Assembly (NCBI GenBank): GCA_015067945.1
Contig: SVLM01000008.1
Span: forward strand, 1-64,000
DNA length: 64,000 nt
DNA from: Oscillospiraceae bacterium
GTDB taxonomy: Bacteria; Bacillota; Clostridia; Oscillospirales; Oscillospiraceae
Direction of reading: 5' to 3'
Both the position numbers and the translations under genes were made by a program. Below the pieces are notes generated by a model. The model did not search any database, was not told the origin of the DNA, and saw only the letters and a list, made by a program, of their open reading frames with translations. Shown piece after piece: positions 1-7,147 of this stretch (its first letter is position 1; the number at the start of each line of letters is the position of its first letter).

Positions 1-13
1 GTATAAAAACAGG

Positions 14-40
14 AAAACCGCTAGAGACTCCAGCGGTTTT
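14..40 (-). terminator. Original downstream terminator of the tRNA-Tyr locus
   Basis: A perfect 9-bp stem (AAAACCGCT / AGCGGTTTT, 14-22 and 32-40) with a 9-nt loop. Read leftward it is followed by a T-rich stretch. It lies just outside attL, so it is inferred to be the host terminator that served the tRNA-Tyr transcript before the prophage separated them. Confidence 0.6.
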
Positions 41-66
41 CGGGTTGCAGTCATTTAGACCACACG

Positions 67-127
67 TGTTGGTGGGGGAGGACGGATTCGAACCATCGAA
101 GCGATACGCAGCAGATTTACAGTCTGT
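67..127. repeat. attL: attL: duplicated 3' half of tRNA-Tyr
   Basis: These 61 bp are identical to 29639-29699. They run from the anticodon region of tRNA-Tyr through the T arm and encoded CCA (the gene lies on the minus strand). Upstream of position 67 and downstream of 127 the two loci diverge at once. This is therefore the truncated remnant copy left by integration. Confidence 0.95.
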
Positions 128-174
128 AAAAATGTCTGTATTTGCAGTCAGTTTTTATATGTTGACAGCAATCG

Positions 175-182
175 TGACATCA
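175..182. repeat. Candidate integrase arm-type site, left arm
   Basis: TGACATCA occurs here between attL and the end of int, and twice more beside attR (29514-29521 and 29525-29532). Tyrosine integrases bind short arm sites flanking the core. The assignment is inference from position and repetition; an 8-mer is short enough for chance. Confidence 0.35.
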
Positions 183-199
183 GTGCCGACTGCAGGCCG

Positions 200-1318
200 C
201 TATCCGTTGATGGTGTTCTTCATATATTTCTCCATGCCGGCATTGAACTTATCTACGGATTTTTGCTTTTGTCTTGCCCGGAGCTCCGTATAGATTCCCT
301 GCGTGACTTCCACCCGGGCATGACCCAGGATACGCTGAGCCGTATACACATCTACATCTAATTCAAACATAAGGGTGGCGGTGCCGTGCCGGAGGTTATG
401 AGCACCGATCACCGGCTTTCCGTTATCATCGACAAGACCTGCTGCAGTGCAATACCGCAGCCACATTCCTTCGTATCCCCTAAGGGTCATCAAACCGCCG
501 CCGGTTCCTCCGCGGTTACTGGCAGGAGCAGGGAAGACATAAATGGAAGATGCGGTGTGCCTTATATTATAAAGGTATGGAGCGAGGCTGTCGATGATCG
601 GAACCACGCGGTTGCCAGCTTCGGTTTTCGGAGCTTTCACAGTGGGTTTAGCCCCAACGGTATAGTCCAATGATTTGGTTACACTTATCTCACGGTTCTT
701 TAGGTCCACATCTGCCCACGTCAGAGCCAGGGCTTCGGACTTTCGCATGCCGGTGCAGAGAAGGAAGTAAGGAAACAATCCAAAGGGCGAGTCAATATGG
801 CTGCAGATGATCTTGACTTGCTCATCCGTGGGAGCGGTGCGTTTGCCCTGCTTCAGGCCCTTTGGCAGCTTCACGGAGGTTACAGGATTGTATTTGGCAA
901 GGTCGTTGGCCACCGCATAATCAAAGATCATGCGGTACAGAGAGCGGATGGAATTGGCAACGGTACGACTGTACCCTTTGGCCTTTGCGGCGGTCAGATG
1001 GTTAATGATATCAAGTGCTGTTATCTGCTCCATGAGTTTGTTGCCGTGCCGGCGAAGGATCTCTTCATAGTGCGGCGCATAATTGATCCAGGTTCTTGCG
1101 GTGATCTCCTCCCGGTGTTCCCGCTCCCAGCATTCAGCGACTTCTTTGAAGGTAGGCTCGGGCGGCTCTTGGTTCTGCAGATCCTGCAGCTTCAAAAACA
1201 GAGCTTCCGGATCTCGATCATAAACATAGTGCCGGCCGAAAGCGTCGGTATAGCTGCCTTGATACCGGCCATCCTTGCGAAGAGTGAACAAATCTGCATA
1301 CTTAATCTTTTTTGCCAT
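200..1318 (-). CDS. int: Tyrosine recombinase, phage integrase
   Basis: A 372-aa site-specific recombinase expected to integrate and excise the prophage at the tRNA-Tyr gene. An N-terminal AP2-like arm-binding region (about 1-50) and a core-binding SAM-like domain (about 55-150) precede the catalytic domain. The full catalytic set is visible: R192 (TGMRKSEAL), K231 (PKTEAG), H307-x-x-R310 (HNLRHGTAT), H333 (LGHAR) and nucleophile Y343 (QGIYTEL). It lies against attL and is transcribed towards it, the usual arrangement. The ATG at 1318 is preceded by AAAGGAATG. Two overlapping palindromes lie in the 5' region (1342-1364) and may control it. No truncation is seen. Confidence 0.97.
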   Translation of the reverse strand: MAKKIKYADLFTLRKDGRYQGSYTDAFGRHYVYDRDPEALFLKLQDLQNQEPPEPTFKEVAECWEREHREEITARTWINYAPHYEEILRRHGNKLMEQITALDIINHLTAAKAKGYSRTVANSIRSLYRMIFDYAVANDLAKYNPVTSVKLPKGLKQGKRTAPTDEQVKIICSHIDSPFGLFPYFLLCTGMRKSEALALTWADVDLKNREISVTKSLDYTVGAKPTVKAPKTEAGNRVVPIIDSLAPYLYNIRHTASSIYVFPAPASNRGGTGGGLMTLRGYEGMWLRYCTAAGLVDDNGKPVIGAHNLRHGTATLMFELDVDVYTAQRILGHARVEVTQGIYTELRARQKQKSVDKFNAGMEKYMKNTING

Positions 1319-1341
1319 TTGACATTCCTTTCCGGGTGTGT

Positions 1342-1364
1342 TACCCTAAAAGGGTAGACTACCC
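1342..1364. promoter_or_regulatory. Overlapping palindromes upstream of int
   Basis: TACCCT-AAA-AGGGTA (1342-1356) overlaps GGGTAG-A-CTACCC (1352-1364). The pair starts about 24 bp before the int start codon. It may be a repressor or excisionase operator, or a structured 5' leader; no binding partner can be named. Confidence 0.4.
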
Positions 1365-1397
1365 CTATCGTGATTGGTGAGTGGTTTTCTACATTGT

Positions 1398-1438
1398 CCC
1401 TTCCCGGGGGTAGGAGCCTGGGAAGGGGCTTTTTTATT
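1398..1438 (+). terminator. Plus-strand terminator with no obvious upstream gene
   Basis: CCCTTCCC (1398-1405) pairs with GGGAAGGG (1420-1427) and is followed by GGC and a run of six T on the plus strand. No rightward gene lies to its left, since int runs leftward. It may end an antisense transcript over int, or an unannotated short RNA. Confidence 0.5.
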
Positions 1439-1439
1439 T

Positions 1440-1456
1440 GTGTCCGAATCGGGCAC
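1440..1456. repeat. parS-like palindrome, copy A
   Basis: GTGTCCGAATCGGGCAC, nearly symmetrical about the central A (8-bp arms with one mismatch). It is the only intergenic copy of five in the prophage and lies between int and the zinc-ribbon gene. A centromere role with the prophage ParA/ParB is inferred from the family of copies, not shown. Confidence 0.55.
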
Positions 1457-1541
1457 AATTGCGGATAGCGTTTATCGGATCATCCGAACCGCGTGATTTA
1501 TAAAATATGCGGTTGTGTTGTGCATGGTTGTGAGTATTTGC

Positions 1542-2549
1542 TTAATCGGAAAATTGCACTTCAAGCTCGTCTGTTTTGAACAACGTATCCCAGTTGTCGG
1601 CGTTTAACACTTTAAGAGTAAAGGTAATGGTATCAATAGTCTCGATGCCATTCTCCTCTAACTGGGAGTCACTTAGGTAAAACTCACAAAAACGGACAGA
1701 ACCGTTAGGAATATCGTCAGAATGCAGGACGGATATGGTGTAGCCGTTTACAGAAACATTATCGGCTTGAACAATAACATCTTGCCCAGACGCATTTTTG
1801 ACAAGTACGACCATCGTTTTTCCCAATAGTTCATCATATATATGCTTTGCGATTACCACGATGCCATCCTGTGAAAACAGAACAACTCCGGAGTCGTCAA
1901 TGCTTTGTGGGTGTCCTGTGGCAGATGTGTTAACAGACAAGGAAATATACTCAATCTTGTGATAAGTGTCTGTATCAGAAATGTATGCATCAAATGTTTT
2001 TACTGTGGATATTGTTTTGATTCCCGCGATTTCCAGAGAATCATTGTATAGAGATAACTCTCCATTTGCCTTTTTGCCTGCAGCAACTTCAATGTGCATA
2101 TATCCGTCAACAGTGATTCCGTTAACCACAAAATCACTGCAACCAACAGCGATGTTCTTGTCGGTGTTGTTTTCTACCAGTAATGCGATCTCTGTCTCGG
2201 TAGTTGCATTGCTTATTCCTGTTGCTGTAATGGTGATACCATTTTTGTCATATAGCACCTGCTTGGTTATAGAAACCTTGGTGCTTGTAGATGGAGTGCT
2301 TTCGGATCCACCGTTGGATCCGGCACTGAGAGGGCCGCTAGAAGTATCTCTATTGCTATAAATTGCGGTGGCCACCATGAGCAATATCATCAACCAAAAC
2401 AACCAATGCTTATAGAAAGGCGTTTTAGGAGTAGCATTATTGGGTTTAGTGTTTACGACCTGTCCGGACATACTAACGATTCTAGTTCCACAATGATTGC
2501 AGAAGGTTGAGCGATCATCAATTTCCTGTCCACATTTGGGGCAAAACAT
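1542..2549 (-). CDS. Zinc-ribbon membrane-anchored protein, lysogeny region
   Basis: A 335-aa protein of unknown function. It opens with a two-CxxC zinc ribbon (FCPKCGQ ... FCNHCGT, residues 2-22), then one hydrophobic segment (about 48-64, HWLFWLMILLMVATAIY), a Ser/Gly/Thr-rich linker, and two similar beta-rich domains (about 95-205 and 220-335). Each domain begins with a GI-T/V-I or DGIVVIA strand and ends in an ETI/KTIST-type strand, suggesting an internal duplication. The predicted topology is an inside zinc ribbon and outside beta domains. It is leftward, between int and the repressor block, where lysogenic-conversion genes are often found. The start at 2549 has GAGG nine bases upstream. 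Base composition is more AT-rich than the structural genes. Confidence 0.75.
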   Translation of the reverse strand: MFCPKCGQEIDDRSTFCNHCGTRIVSMSGQVVNTKPNNATPKTPFYKHWLFWLMILLMVATAIYSNRDTSSGPLSAGSNGGSESTPSTSTKVSITKQVLYDKNGITITATGISNATTETEIALLVENNTDKNIAVGCSDFVVNGITVDGYMHIEVAAGKKANGELSLYNDSLEIAGIKTISTVKTFDAYISDTDTYHKIEYISLSVNTSATGHPQSIDDSGVVLFSQDGIVVIAKHIYDELLGKTMVVLVKNASGQDVIVQADNVSVNGYTISVLHSDDIPNGSVRFCEFYLSDSQLEENGIETIDTITFTLKVLNADNWDTLFKTDELEVQFSD

Positions 2550-2589
2550 ATATCAAAACCTCGTTTCTATAAAGACCCGTTTCACTTGA

Positions 2590-3015
2590 TTATGCGGTGA
2601 AATCAATACCTTTACGCTCTGTCCAATAGGACAGGGCGTTTTTTATGTCTTGTTCCGGGAGGTCGAAATACTCCGCCAGTTCCCAGATCTCTGCATAGCC
2701 TGCAGCGAATGCTTCCCGGAAAGCTTCCTTCGTCAGACAATGCTGTGCTGTCCACCGTGTGGCTCGGTACTCGCTGCGTTCCACGGTCTCGTATGGGCTG
2801 CTAACTTTGTGCAGAGAGCCGGTGGCGGCGTGGCCCATTTCGTGCATGCATACGCCGTTGAGCTGCCGCAGGGTGGTGATCGCGGAGAAGTCCAGGAAGA
2901 TCGCCGTATCTTCTCCGTCCCGGATCGTAGCACCGGGGGAGGGCATACCTGCATAAGGAATCACATCCACCGCATTGCGCTGACAGTAATTATAAAATTG
3001 TGAAAGCTGAAACAC
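2590..3015 (-). CDS. ImmA/IrrE-family metallopeptidase
   Basis: A 141-aa protein with the zinc-peptidase motif HEMGH (residues 58-62). It matches the ImmA/IrrE family, whose members cleave or antagonise phage and ICE repressors during the stress response. The start is taken as GTG at 3015 because AAGGAGG lies a few bases upstream and overlaps the end of the repressor gene 10 bp away, so the two are probably co-translated. The usual partner is exactly the XRE repressor encoded immediately upstream. It is shorter than stand-alone ImmA proteins but keeps the catalytic core. The inferred role is relief of lysogeny after DNA damage. Confidence 0.85.
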   Translation of the reverse strand: MFQLSQFYNYCQRNAVDVIPYAGMPSPGATIRDGEDTAIFLDFSAITTLRQLNGVCMHEMGHAATGSLHKVSSPYETVERSEYRATRWTAQHCLTKEAFREAFAAGYAEIWELAEYFDLPEQDIKNALSYWTERKGIDFTA

Positions 3016-3025
3016 GGCGGCCTCC

Positions 3026-3370
3026 TTACTGAGACCGTTTCTCCTTCCTTTGGCGCATCAGACGCACCATGTCTCGGACGGTCTCTTTTTCGTCTTCACT
3101 TAATTCTTTAAAGTCGCCATAGAAGGCAACATCAACATCCTCAAGAACGTCATGATTGTCGCTCAATTGTGAAACATTTGCTTCGGCTCCGAGCAAATAG
3201 CCTACTGTTACCCCGAAAAACTCACTGATCCTTAGCAGCGTTTCGTTGTCGGGTTCCCGCTTGCCGGTCTCGTATTGAGAAATGGTACTTTCAGCAAGGT
3301 CAACAACTTCACCAAGTTGCTTCATGGTAATTCCTCGCTGTTTTCTGAGAGCTCTGATGCGGTTTTCCAT
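3026..3370 (-). CDS. XRE-family repressor, CI-like
   Basis: A 114-aa protein with an N-terminal Cro/CI helix-turn-helix (about 5-60; recognition segment STISQYETGKREP) and a short acidic-basic C-terminal tail (about 75-114). It has no LexA-like peptidase domain, so its inactivation is likely to rely on the adjacent ImmA/IrrE protein. It is divergent from the XRE gene at 3517 across a 146-bp region holding four near-identical operator-like repeats. By position it is the lysogeny repressor controlling the early rightward promoter; which protein binds which repeat is inference. Confidence 0.85.
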   Translation of the reverse strand: MENRIRALRKQRGITMKQLGEVVDLAESTISQYETGKREPDNETLLRISEFFGVTVGYLLGAEANVSQLSDNHDVLEDVDVAFYGDFKELSEDEKETVRDMVRLMRQRKEKRSQ

Positions 3371-3394
3371 GTAATCACCTCGGTATAATAATAC

Positions 3395-3495
3395 ACTTCA
3401 CAAAATGAAAAGTAAATACCACTTCACAAAATGACTAGAAAACACTTGACAAAATGCAAAGTGTGTGATAATGTGAGCATGACTTCACAAAATGA
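3395..3495. promoter_or_regulatory. Four-copy operator array, lysogeny switch
   Basis: ACTTCACAAAATGA occurs at 3395-3408, 3421-3434 and 3482-3495, with a one-arm variant ACTTGACAAAATGC at 3444-3457. Each holds an inner TTCA...TGAA-type dyad. The variant overlaps a TTGACA (3447-3452) followed by TGTGATAAT, a likely rightward early promoter. The leftward promoter is probably TTTACT - 17 bp - TATTAT, read on the minus strand before the repressor gene. The layout is that of a CI/Cro-style switch. Confidence 0.75.
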
Positions 3496-3516
3496 GAAGA
3501 AAAGGAGGCGAAAACA

Positions 3517-3750
3517 ATGAGACAGTGGCTCAAGAATTTGCGAACTGAGAAGAAACTTACCATGAAGGAACTTGCAACGAAACTTGGCATTTCCGAAAGT
3601 TACTACTGTGCAATAGAGAATGGAGATCGGCAGAAAAATATGGACATTACTCTTGTTGCGGCACTGTCAGCAGCGTTGGGCGTATCCATTTCGGCGATTG
3701 CACAGTACGAATCCGATGTACAAGCGGCAACAAGAAGTGCGTCAATGTAA
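3517..3750 (+). CDS. XRE-family regulator, Cro-like
   Basis: A 77-aa single-domain Cro/CI helix-turn-helix protein (recognition segment SESYYCAIENGDRQK, about residues 25-39). It is the first rightward gene after the operator array and is preceded by AAAGGAGGCG. By position it is the Cro-like partner that would favour lytic or early expression, but the sequence alone does not separate Cro from a second repressor. It is divergent from the CI-like gene. Confidence 0.8.
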   Translation: MRQWLKNLRTEKKLTMKELATKLGISESYYCAIENGDRQKNMDITLVAALSAALGVSISAIAQYESDVQAATRSASM

Positions 3751-3824
3751 GCAGTAATTCCTAATACACCCACAGCGTAATACACGATCGGTCCAATTAA
3801 ACGGACACAAGAAAGGACGGTGGC

Positions 3825-4028
3825 ATGATGGCCAGAGAAAAGGAAGATTACCGAGAGAACATCGAACAGCTGAATCGGCTGTTCCCGGAGCGTGAAATGC
3901 TGACATTACCGGAAACAATGCAGATTTTGGGTTATGGCAGCAGAAACACAGTTAAGAAACATCTTGGTGCAAAAATTGTGAATGGCAGGATCAGCAAGGC
4001 TGCCATTGCACGATATATGTGTGGATAG
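3825..4028 (+). CDS. Small HTH protein, excisionase-like
   Basis: A 67-aa protein. Residues about 25-67 resemble MerR/excisionase-type winged helices: TLPETMQILGYGSRNTV then KKHLGAKIVNGRISKAAIAR, a helix-turn-helix followed by a wing and a conserved G-R-x-x-K. It may serve as excisionase or as a transcription factor of the early operon. AAAGGACGG precedes tandem ATG codons at 3825 and 3828; either could be the start. It lies directly upstream of a small membrane gene and the replication genes. Confidence 0.6.
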   Translation: MMAREKEDYRENIEQLNRLFPEREMLTLPETMQILGYGSRNTVKKHLGAKIVNGRISKAAIARYMCG

Positions 4029-4039
4029 GAGCTGATTAT

Positions 4040-4207
4040 ATGACCATTGAAGGTTTTGTGATCATCGCGAGTTTGGTGCTGCTTACAATCTGCGGCATCG
4101 GCTACTGGTGTGCCAGCAATACTGTGTACATACGTAGAAAGATCCATGTGTGGTCATTGCAGATCTACGCAGTCCTTCGGTTGTTAGGGTGGGAGGTGTA
4201 CGGCTGA
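4040..4207 (+). CDS. Small single-pass membrane protein
   Basis: A 55-aa ORF starting at ATG 4040 behind AGGAGCTG. Residues 4-25 form one hydrophobic helix (EGFVIIASLVLLTICGIGYW), followed by a basic stretch (RRK). The stop TGA shares its last base with the ATG of the replication initiator (TGATG), so the two are translationally coupled. No family is recognised. Small membrane proteins in early phage operons can affect the host membrane or superinfection, but nothing here shows a function. Confidence 0.6.
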   Translation: MTIEGFVIIASLVLLTICGIGYWCASNTVYIRRKIHVWSLQIYAVLRLLGWEVYG

Positions 4208-5004
4208 TGGAATGTATCCGCCCAAGCTATTATGCGATCATCCCTGCGGACGTTCGCTATGACGAAAATCTCCCGCCAAATGCGAAACTGCTGTATGGAG
4301 AGATCACCGCCCTGGCCGGTGCTACCGGGTTCTGCTATGCCAGCAATGCACACTTCGCCTCGCTTTACAAGATGTCTGAGCGAGCAATCACTGGACTGCT
4401 TGGTAAACTCCAGGAACAGAAATATATCGAGATTATACTTGAAAAAGATCCTCAGTCAGGGCAGATTATCCGACGTCAAATTTTCTTGCGAGTGTCCTCC
4501 TGCGATGAACGTCCACTAGAAAATATTTTCTATACCCCTAGAAAATATTTTCGTGAGGGTGTAGAAAAAATTTTCCAGAGTAATAATCTAAGTAATAATA
4601 ATATACCCCCCATAAGCCCCCCAGCGGGGGGCGATCCACCCAAGGGTCGGAAAAACAAGGGCAAAGACTACAAGACCGCAGCGGATGTACTTCCAGAACG
4701 ATTTGAGAAGTTCTGGACGTTTTATCGCACCCATGTACCACCGGAGTGCAATGCCGGCAATCGGCAGAAGGCCCTCCGGGCGTGGGACAAGCTGGCACCC
4801 AGTGACGAACTGGTTACTCAAATGGCGGCTGCATTGGCCAAGCAGGTCAAAAGCCAGGCCTGGTCTACCGGTGTGGGTGTACCTCATGCCTCTACCTGGT
4901 TGAATAACCACGGCTGGGAGGACGACTGGGGTCCGGTTGCCGGAGCATCACAAGGAATGCCGGAACCGGCAGGTAATGAGGAGGATGCAGAATGGGTGAG
5001 CTAG
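4207..5004 (+). CDS. Phage replication initiator, HTH/DnaD-like
   Basis: A 265-aa protein of the phage replisome-organiser type. Residues about 1-100 form a winged helix (MECIRPSYYAIIPADVRYD then LPPNAKLLYGEI), followed by a low-complexity linker rich in N, P and G, and a C-terminal helical region (about 155-240, FEKFWTFYRTHVPPECNAGN ... ALRAWDKL) like that of phage O/DnaT-type proteins that contact the helicase. The linker is encoded by three iteron-like repeats and an AT-rich stretch (4516-4610), as in lambda O where the origin lies inside the initiator gene. The start at 4207 overlaps the previous stop; the end overlaps the helicase gene by 13 bp. Confidence 0.85.
   Translation: MECIRPSYYAIIPADVRYDENLPPNAKLLYGEITALAGATGFCYASNAHFASLYKMSERAITGLLGKLQEQKYIEIILEKDPQSGQIIRRQIFLRVSSCDERPLENIFYTPRKYFREGVEKIFQSNNLSNNNIPPISPPAGGDPPKGRKNKGKDYKTAADVLPERFEKFWTFYRTHVPPECNAGNRQKALRAWDKLAPSDELVTQMAAALAKQVKSQAWSTGVGVPHASTWLNNHGWEDDWGPVAGASQGMPEPAGNEEDAEWVS
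4516..4576. repeat. Three iterons, candidate replication origin
   Basis: CTAGAAAATATTTTC at 4516-4530 and 4538-4552, and a variant GTAGAAAAAATTTTCC at 4561-4576, with 22- and 23-bp spacing, about two helical turns. Each centre is an AAAATATTTT-like palindrome. An AT-rich stretch (4577-4610) follows. Location inside the initiator gene matches the lambda-type origin plan; origin function is inference. Confidence 0.7.
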
Positions 5005-6338
5005 TTGGCTATGATGATTGGCTGCAAGCACAGAACTGCCTGCTTGGTGCTGCTCTGATTGACTCGTCCCTTGTTCCTCGGATTGTGACAGAGCTTTCGG
5101 TGGAAGACTTTTCCGGCAATGGAAGACTGATCTTTAAGGCGATGTCGGATTTGTTTCGGCAATCTCGCTCCGGCGAGGATGTAGATCCGGTAGCGATTTC
5201 ACACTATCTAGGAAATAGCAATGAGACCAGGTCCCTGATTGGCCAGTATATGGGGCTGTCACCGAACTTTAGTGAGATTGATCGATATATCACTCTGGCC
5301 AAACAGGCAGCAAAGGTGTCACGACTCCGATCCTTAGCTGATGAACTGGCAATTGCGACAAGCTTTGATGAGGCTGTCGGCATAGCGGACGCAATTGCGA
5401 ATCAGCTCATGGAGCACCCTGGGTTGAAGGGTTACGAGCCTGCACAGCTGCTGGATACCTTCTATGCACGGCACAAGGCATCCCATGAGCGCATTGACTG
5501 GGGGCTTCGCGTGGTTGGCGATTACATACGGATCAAGCGTGGCAACTTCTTGATCCTGGGTGCAGAGCCTTCTGGTGGTAAGACTGCATTTGCCTTGGAG
5601 CAGATGTGGGCTTTCTCCGCAAATCACCGCGTGTTGTTTGTCTCTCTGGAAACAGATGCAGACACAATTTTCGACCGCTTGATTTCTAGCTTAACCAGCA
5701 TTCCTATGGATGCACTGATGGACGGGAAGCTACAGCCCCAGCAGTGGACACAGGTTGAAGAAGCTCGGGAAGAGATTGCCCGACGAACCTTCAAGATATT
5801 GCCCGGAGCGGGTTTGAGCGTATCTGGCATTAAGGCTGCGGCACTCAGCTACCGTGCAGATATTGTGATCATTGACTATCTGCAGATTATCCGGCAGTCA
5901 AGCAAGAGGTTGAGCCGATATGAAGCGATTACCGAGATCTCCATGGACTTGCATATTTTGGCTCAGTCCACCGGCCTGATCGTACTGGCACTGAGTCAGG
6001 TGACTAACCGCGATCCTCAATCCAGGGGAAAGCCGCTAGGCATTCATAGTGCCAGAGAGTCTGGACAGATTGAGGCAGATGCCGACGCAATCCTGATGCT
6101 GGACAAATTCGTCGAGAAGGGTCTGTTGGACTCTGGATGCCGAGCAAACCGTGTCTTGCGAATCGTCAAGAACAAGAATGGCCGGTGCTGCAACATCCCG
6201 GTGATCTTTGACGGCAAAACGCAGACATTTACCAAAGCCTTCGTTCCTAATCCGGAGTGGGAGCGGGTGAAAAAGAAGGCAAATCCTCAGCAAGATGATT
6301 GGGAGCAGTTACCCATGGACACAGAAGTTCCATTCTAA
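4992..6338 (+). CDS. dnaB: DnaB-type replicative helicase
   Basis: A 448-aa hexameric 5'-3' helicase that would unwind the phage fork. Residues 10-110 match the DnaB N-terminal domain (QNCLLGAALIDSSLV; VEDFSGNGRLIF), and residues about 160-430 the RecA-like domain with Walker A GAEPSGGKTAF (190-200), Walker B-like ADIVIIDYLQI and an ALSQVTNR sensor segment. The ATG at 4992 sits inside the end of the initiator gene, so the two are coupled. Length and motif order are normal for DnaB. Having initiator and helicase side by side indicates theta replication from the nearby iterons. Confidence 0.95.
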   Translation: MGELVGYDDWLQAQNCLLGAALIDSSLVPRIVTELSVEDFSGNGRLIFKAMSDLFRQSRSGEDVDPVAISHYLGNSNETRSLIGQYMGLSPNFSEIDRYITLAKQAAKVSRLRSLADELAIATSFDEAVGIADAIANQLMEHPGLKGYEPAQLLDTFYARHKASHERIDWGLRVVGDYIRIKRGNFLILGAEPSGGKTAFALEQMWAFSANHRVLFVSLETDADTIFDRLISSLTSIPMDALMDGKLQPQQWTQVEEAREEIARRTFKILPGAGLSVSGIKAAALSYRADIVIIDYLQIIRQSSKRLSRYEAITEISMDLHILAQSTGLIVLALSQVTNRDPQSRGKPLGIHSARESGQIEADADAILMLDKFVEKGLLDSGCRANRVLRIVKNKNGRCCNIPVIFDGKTQTFTKAFVPNPEWERVKKKANPQQDDWEQLPMDTEVPF

Positions 6339-6361
6339 GTAAATACGAAAGAAGGAAAAAT

Positions 6362-7147
6362 ATGGCTATTCGAACTACCGCAATCCTCAACCTGAAGGGT
6401 GGCGTCGCCAAGACTACCACCGCTATCAATCTGGCAGCGATTTTGGCTCGGGATCACGGCAAGCGTGTTTTGGTCACTGACGCTGACAGTCAGTGCAATA
6501 CCACGGAATTTTATGGCGCAGACCCTAATAGCGGTAACCTCGCACAGGTGCTCCGGGATGCTAGTTCCAGCGAAGAACCTGGTGCCTACGCAGCGTCTTG
6601 CATCCAATCCACCAAGTATGCAAATGTGAGCATCCTGCCCGGCGATGATTCTTTGATGGATCTGGACTTGAGCAAGGTGGAGCAAGGCACTGTCTGCTCT
6701 AATGTGCTCCGGTACCTGGTGGAGGAGGTCAAAGATCAGTATGACTATCATCTGATCGACTGCCCTCCGGCTTTTAATGCTGCCAGTGCGGCAGCTCTGA
6801 TTGCCGCCGATGATGTTATCATCCCTATCAAACTGGACGCCTTCTCCCTGCGCGGCATGGCTAACCTGATGCGGCAGATCCGGAACATGAAGCGGATCAA
6901 TCCGCGGCTGCGGCTCGCCGGATGTCTGCCCACTATGTGGTATAAAGATCCGCAGATCAAGGAAGCAGAAGCGCAGCTGCGTAAGGCTGGGCTACCGATC
7001 TTCCACCATATCCGCCGGTCGGACAAGGTGGACGATATGACCTTTCAGCAAGAGCCCCTGCTGATCAGCAGTCCGAACAGCGCGGCGGGCGTGGATTACC
7101 GCCGGTTTGTCAAAGAATATGTGGGAGGTATTGGAAATGGCATTTGA
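6362..7147 (+). CDS. parA: ParA-type partition ATPase
   Basis: A 261-aa Walker-type ATPase. The deviant Walker A KGGVAKTTT is at residues 12-20, the A' region DADSQCNTTEF at about 42-52, and Walker B HLIDCPPAF follows. No N-terminal HTH is present, so it is a ParA/Soj-like short form (type Ib-like) rather than a P1-ParA form. The start at 6362 is chosen for GAAGGA nine bases upstream and because the KGGV motif begins at residue 12 as usual. It overlaps the ParB-like gene by 11 bp. Together with ParB and the repeated palindromes it suggests an active DNA segregation system, odd for a prophage with an integrase. Confidence 0.93.
   Translation: MAIRTTAILNLKGGVAKTTTAINLAAILARDHGKRVLVTDADSQCNTTEFYGADPNSGNLAQVLRDASSSEEPGAYAASCIQSTKYANVSILPGDDSLMDLDLSKVEQGTVCSNVLRYLVEEVKDQYDYHLIDCPPAFNAASAAALIAADDVIIPIKLDAFSLRGMANLMRQIRNMKRINPRLRLAGCLPTMWYKDPQIKEAEAQLRKAGLPIFHHIRRSDKVDDMTFQQEPLLISSPNSAAGVDYRRFVKEYVGGIGNGI

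Noticed and set aside
3790..3812. GTCC-AATTAAAC-GGAC dyad near 3795
   Set aside because: It shares GGACAC with the repeated palindrome, but the spacing is longer and the left arm is incomplete; not counted as a copy.
4516..4576. Iteron repeats considered as a CRISPR array or terminator
   Set aside because: Only three units, no unique spacers of suitable length, and no T run; they lie inside a coding frame.
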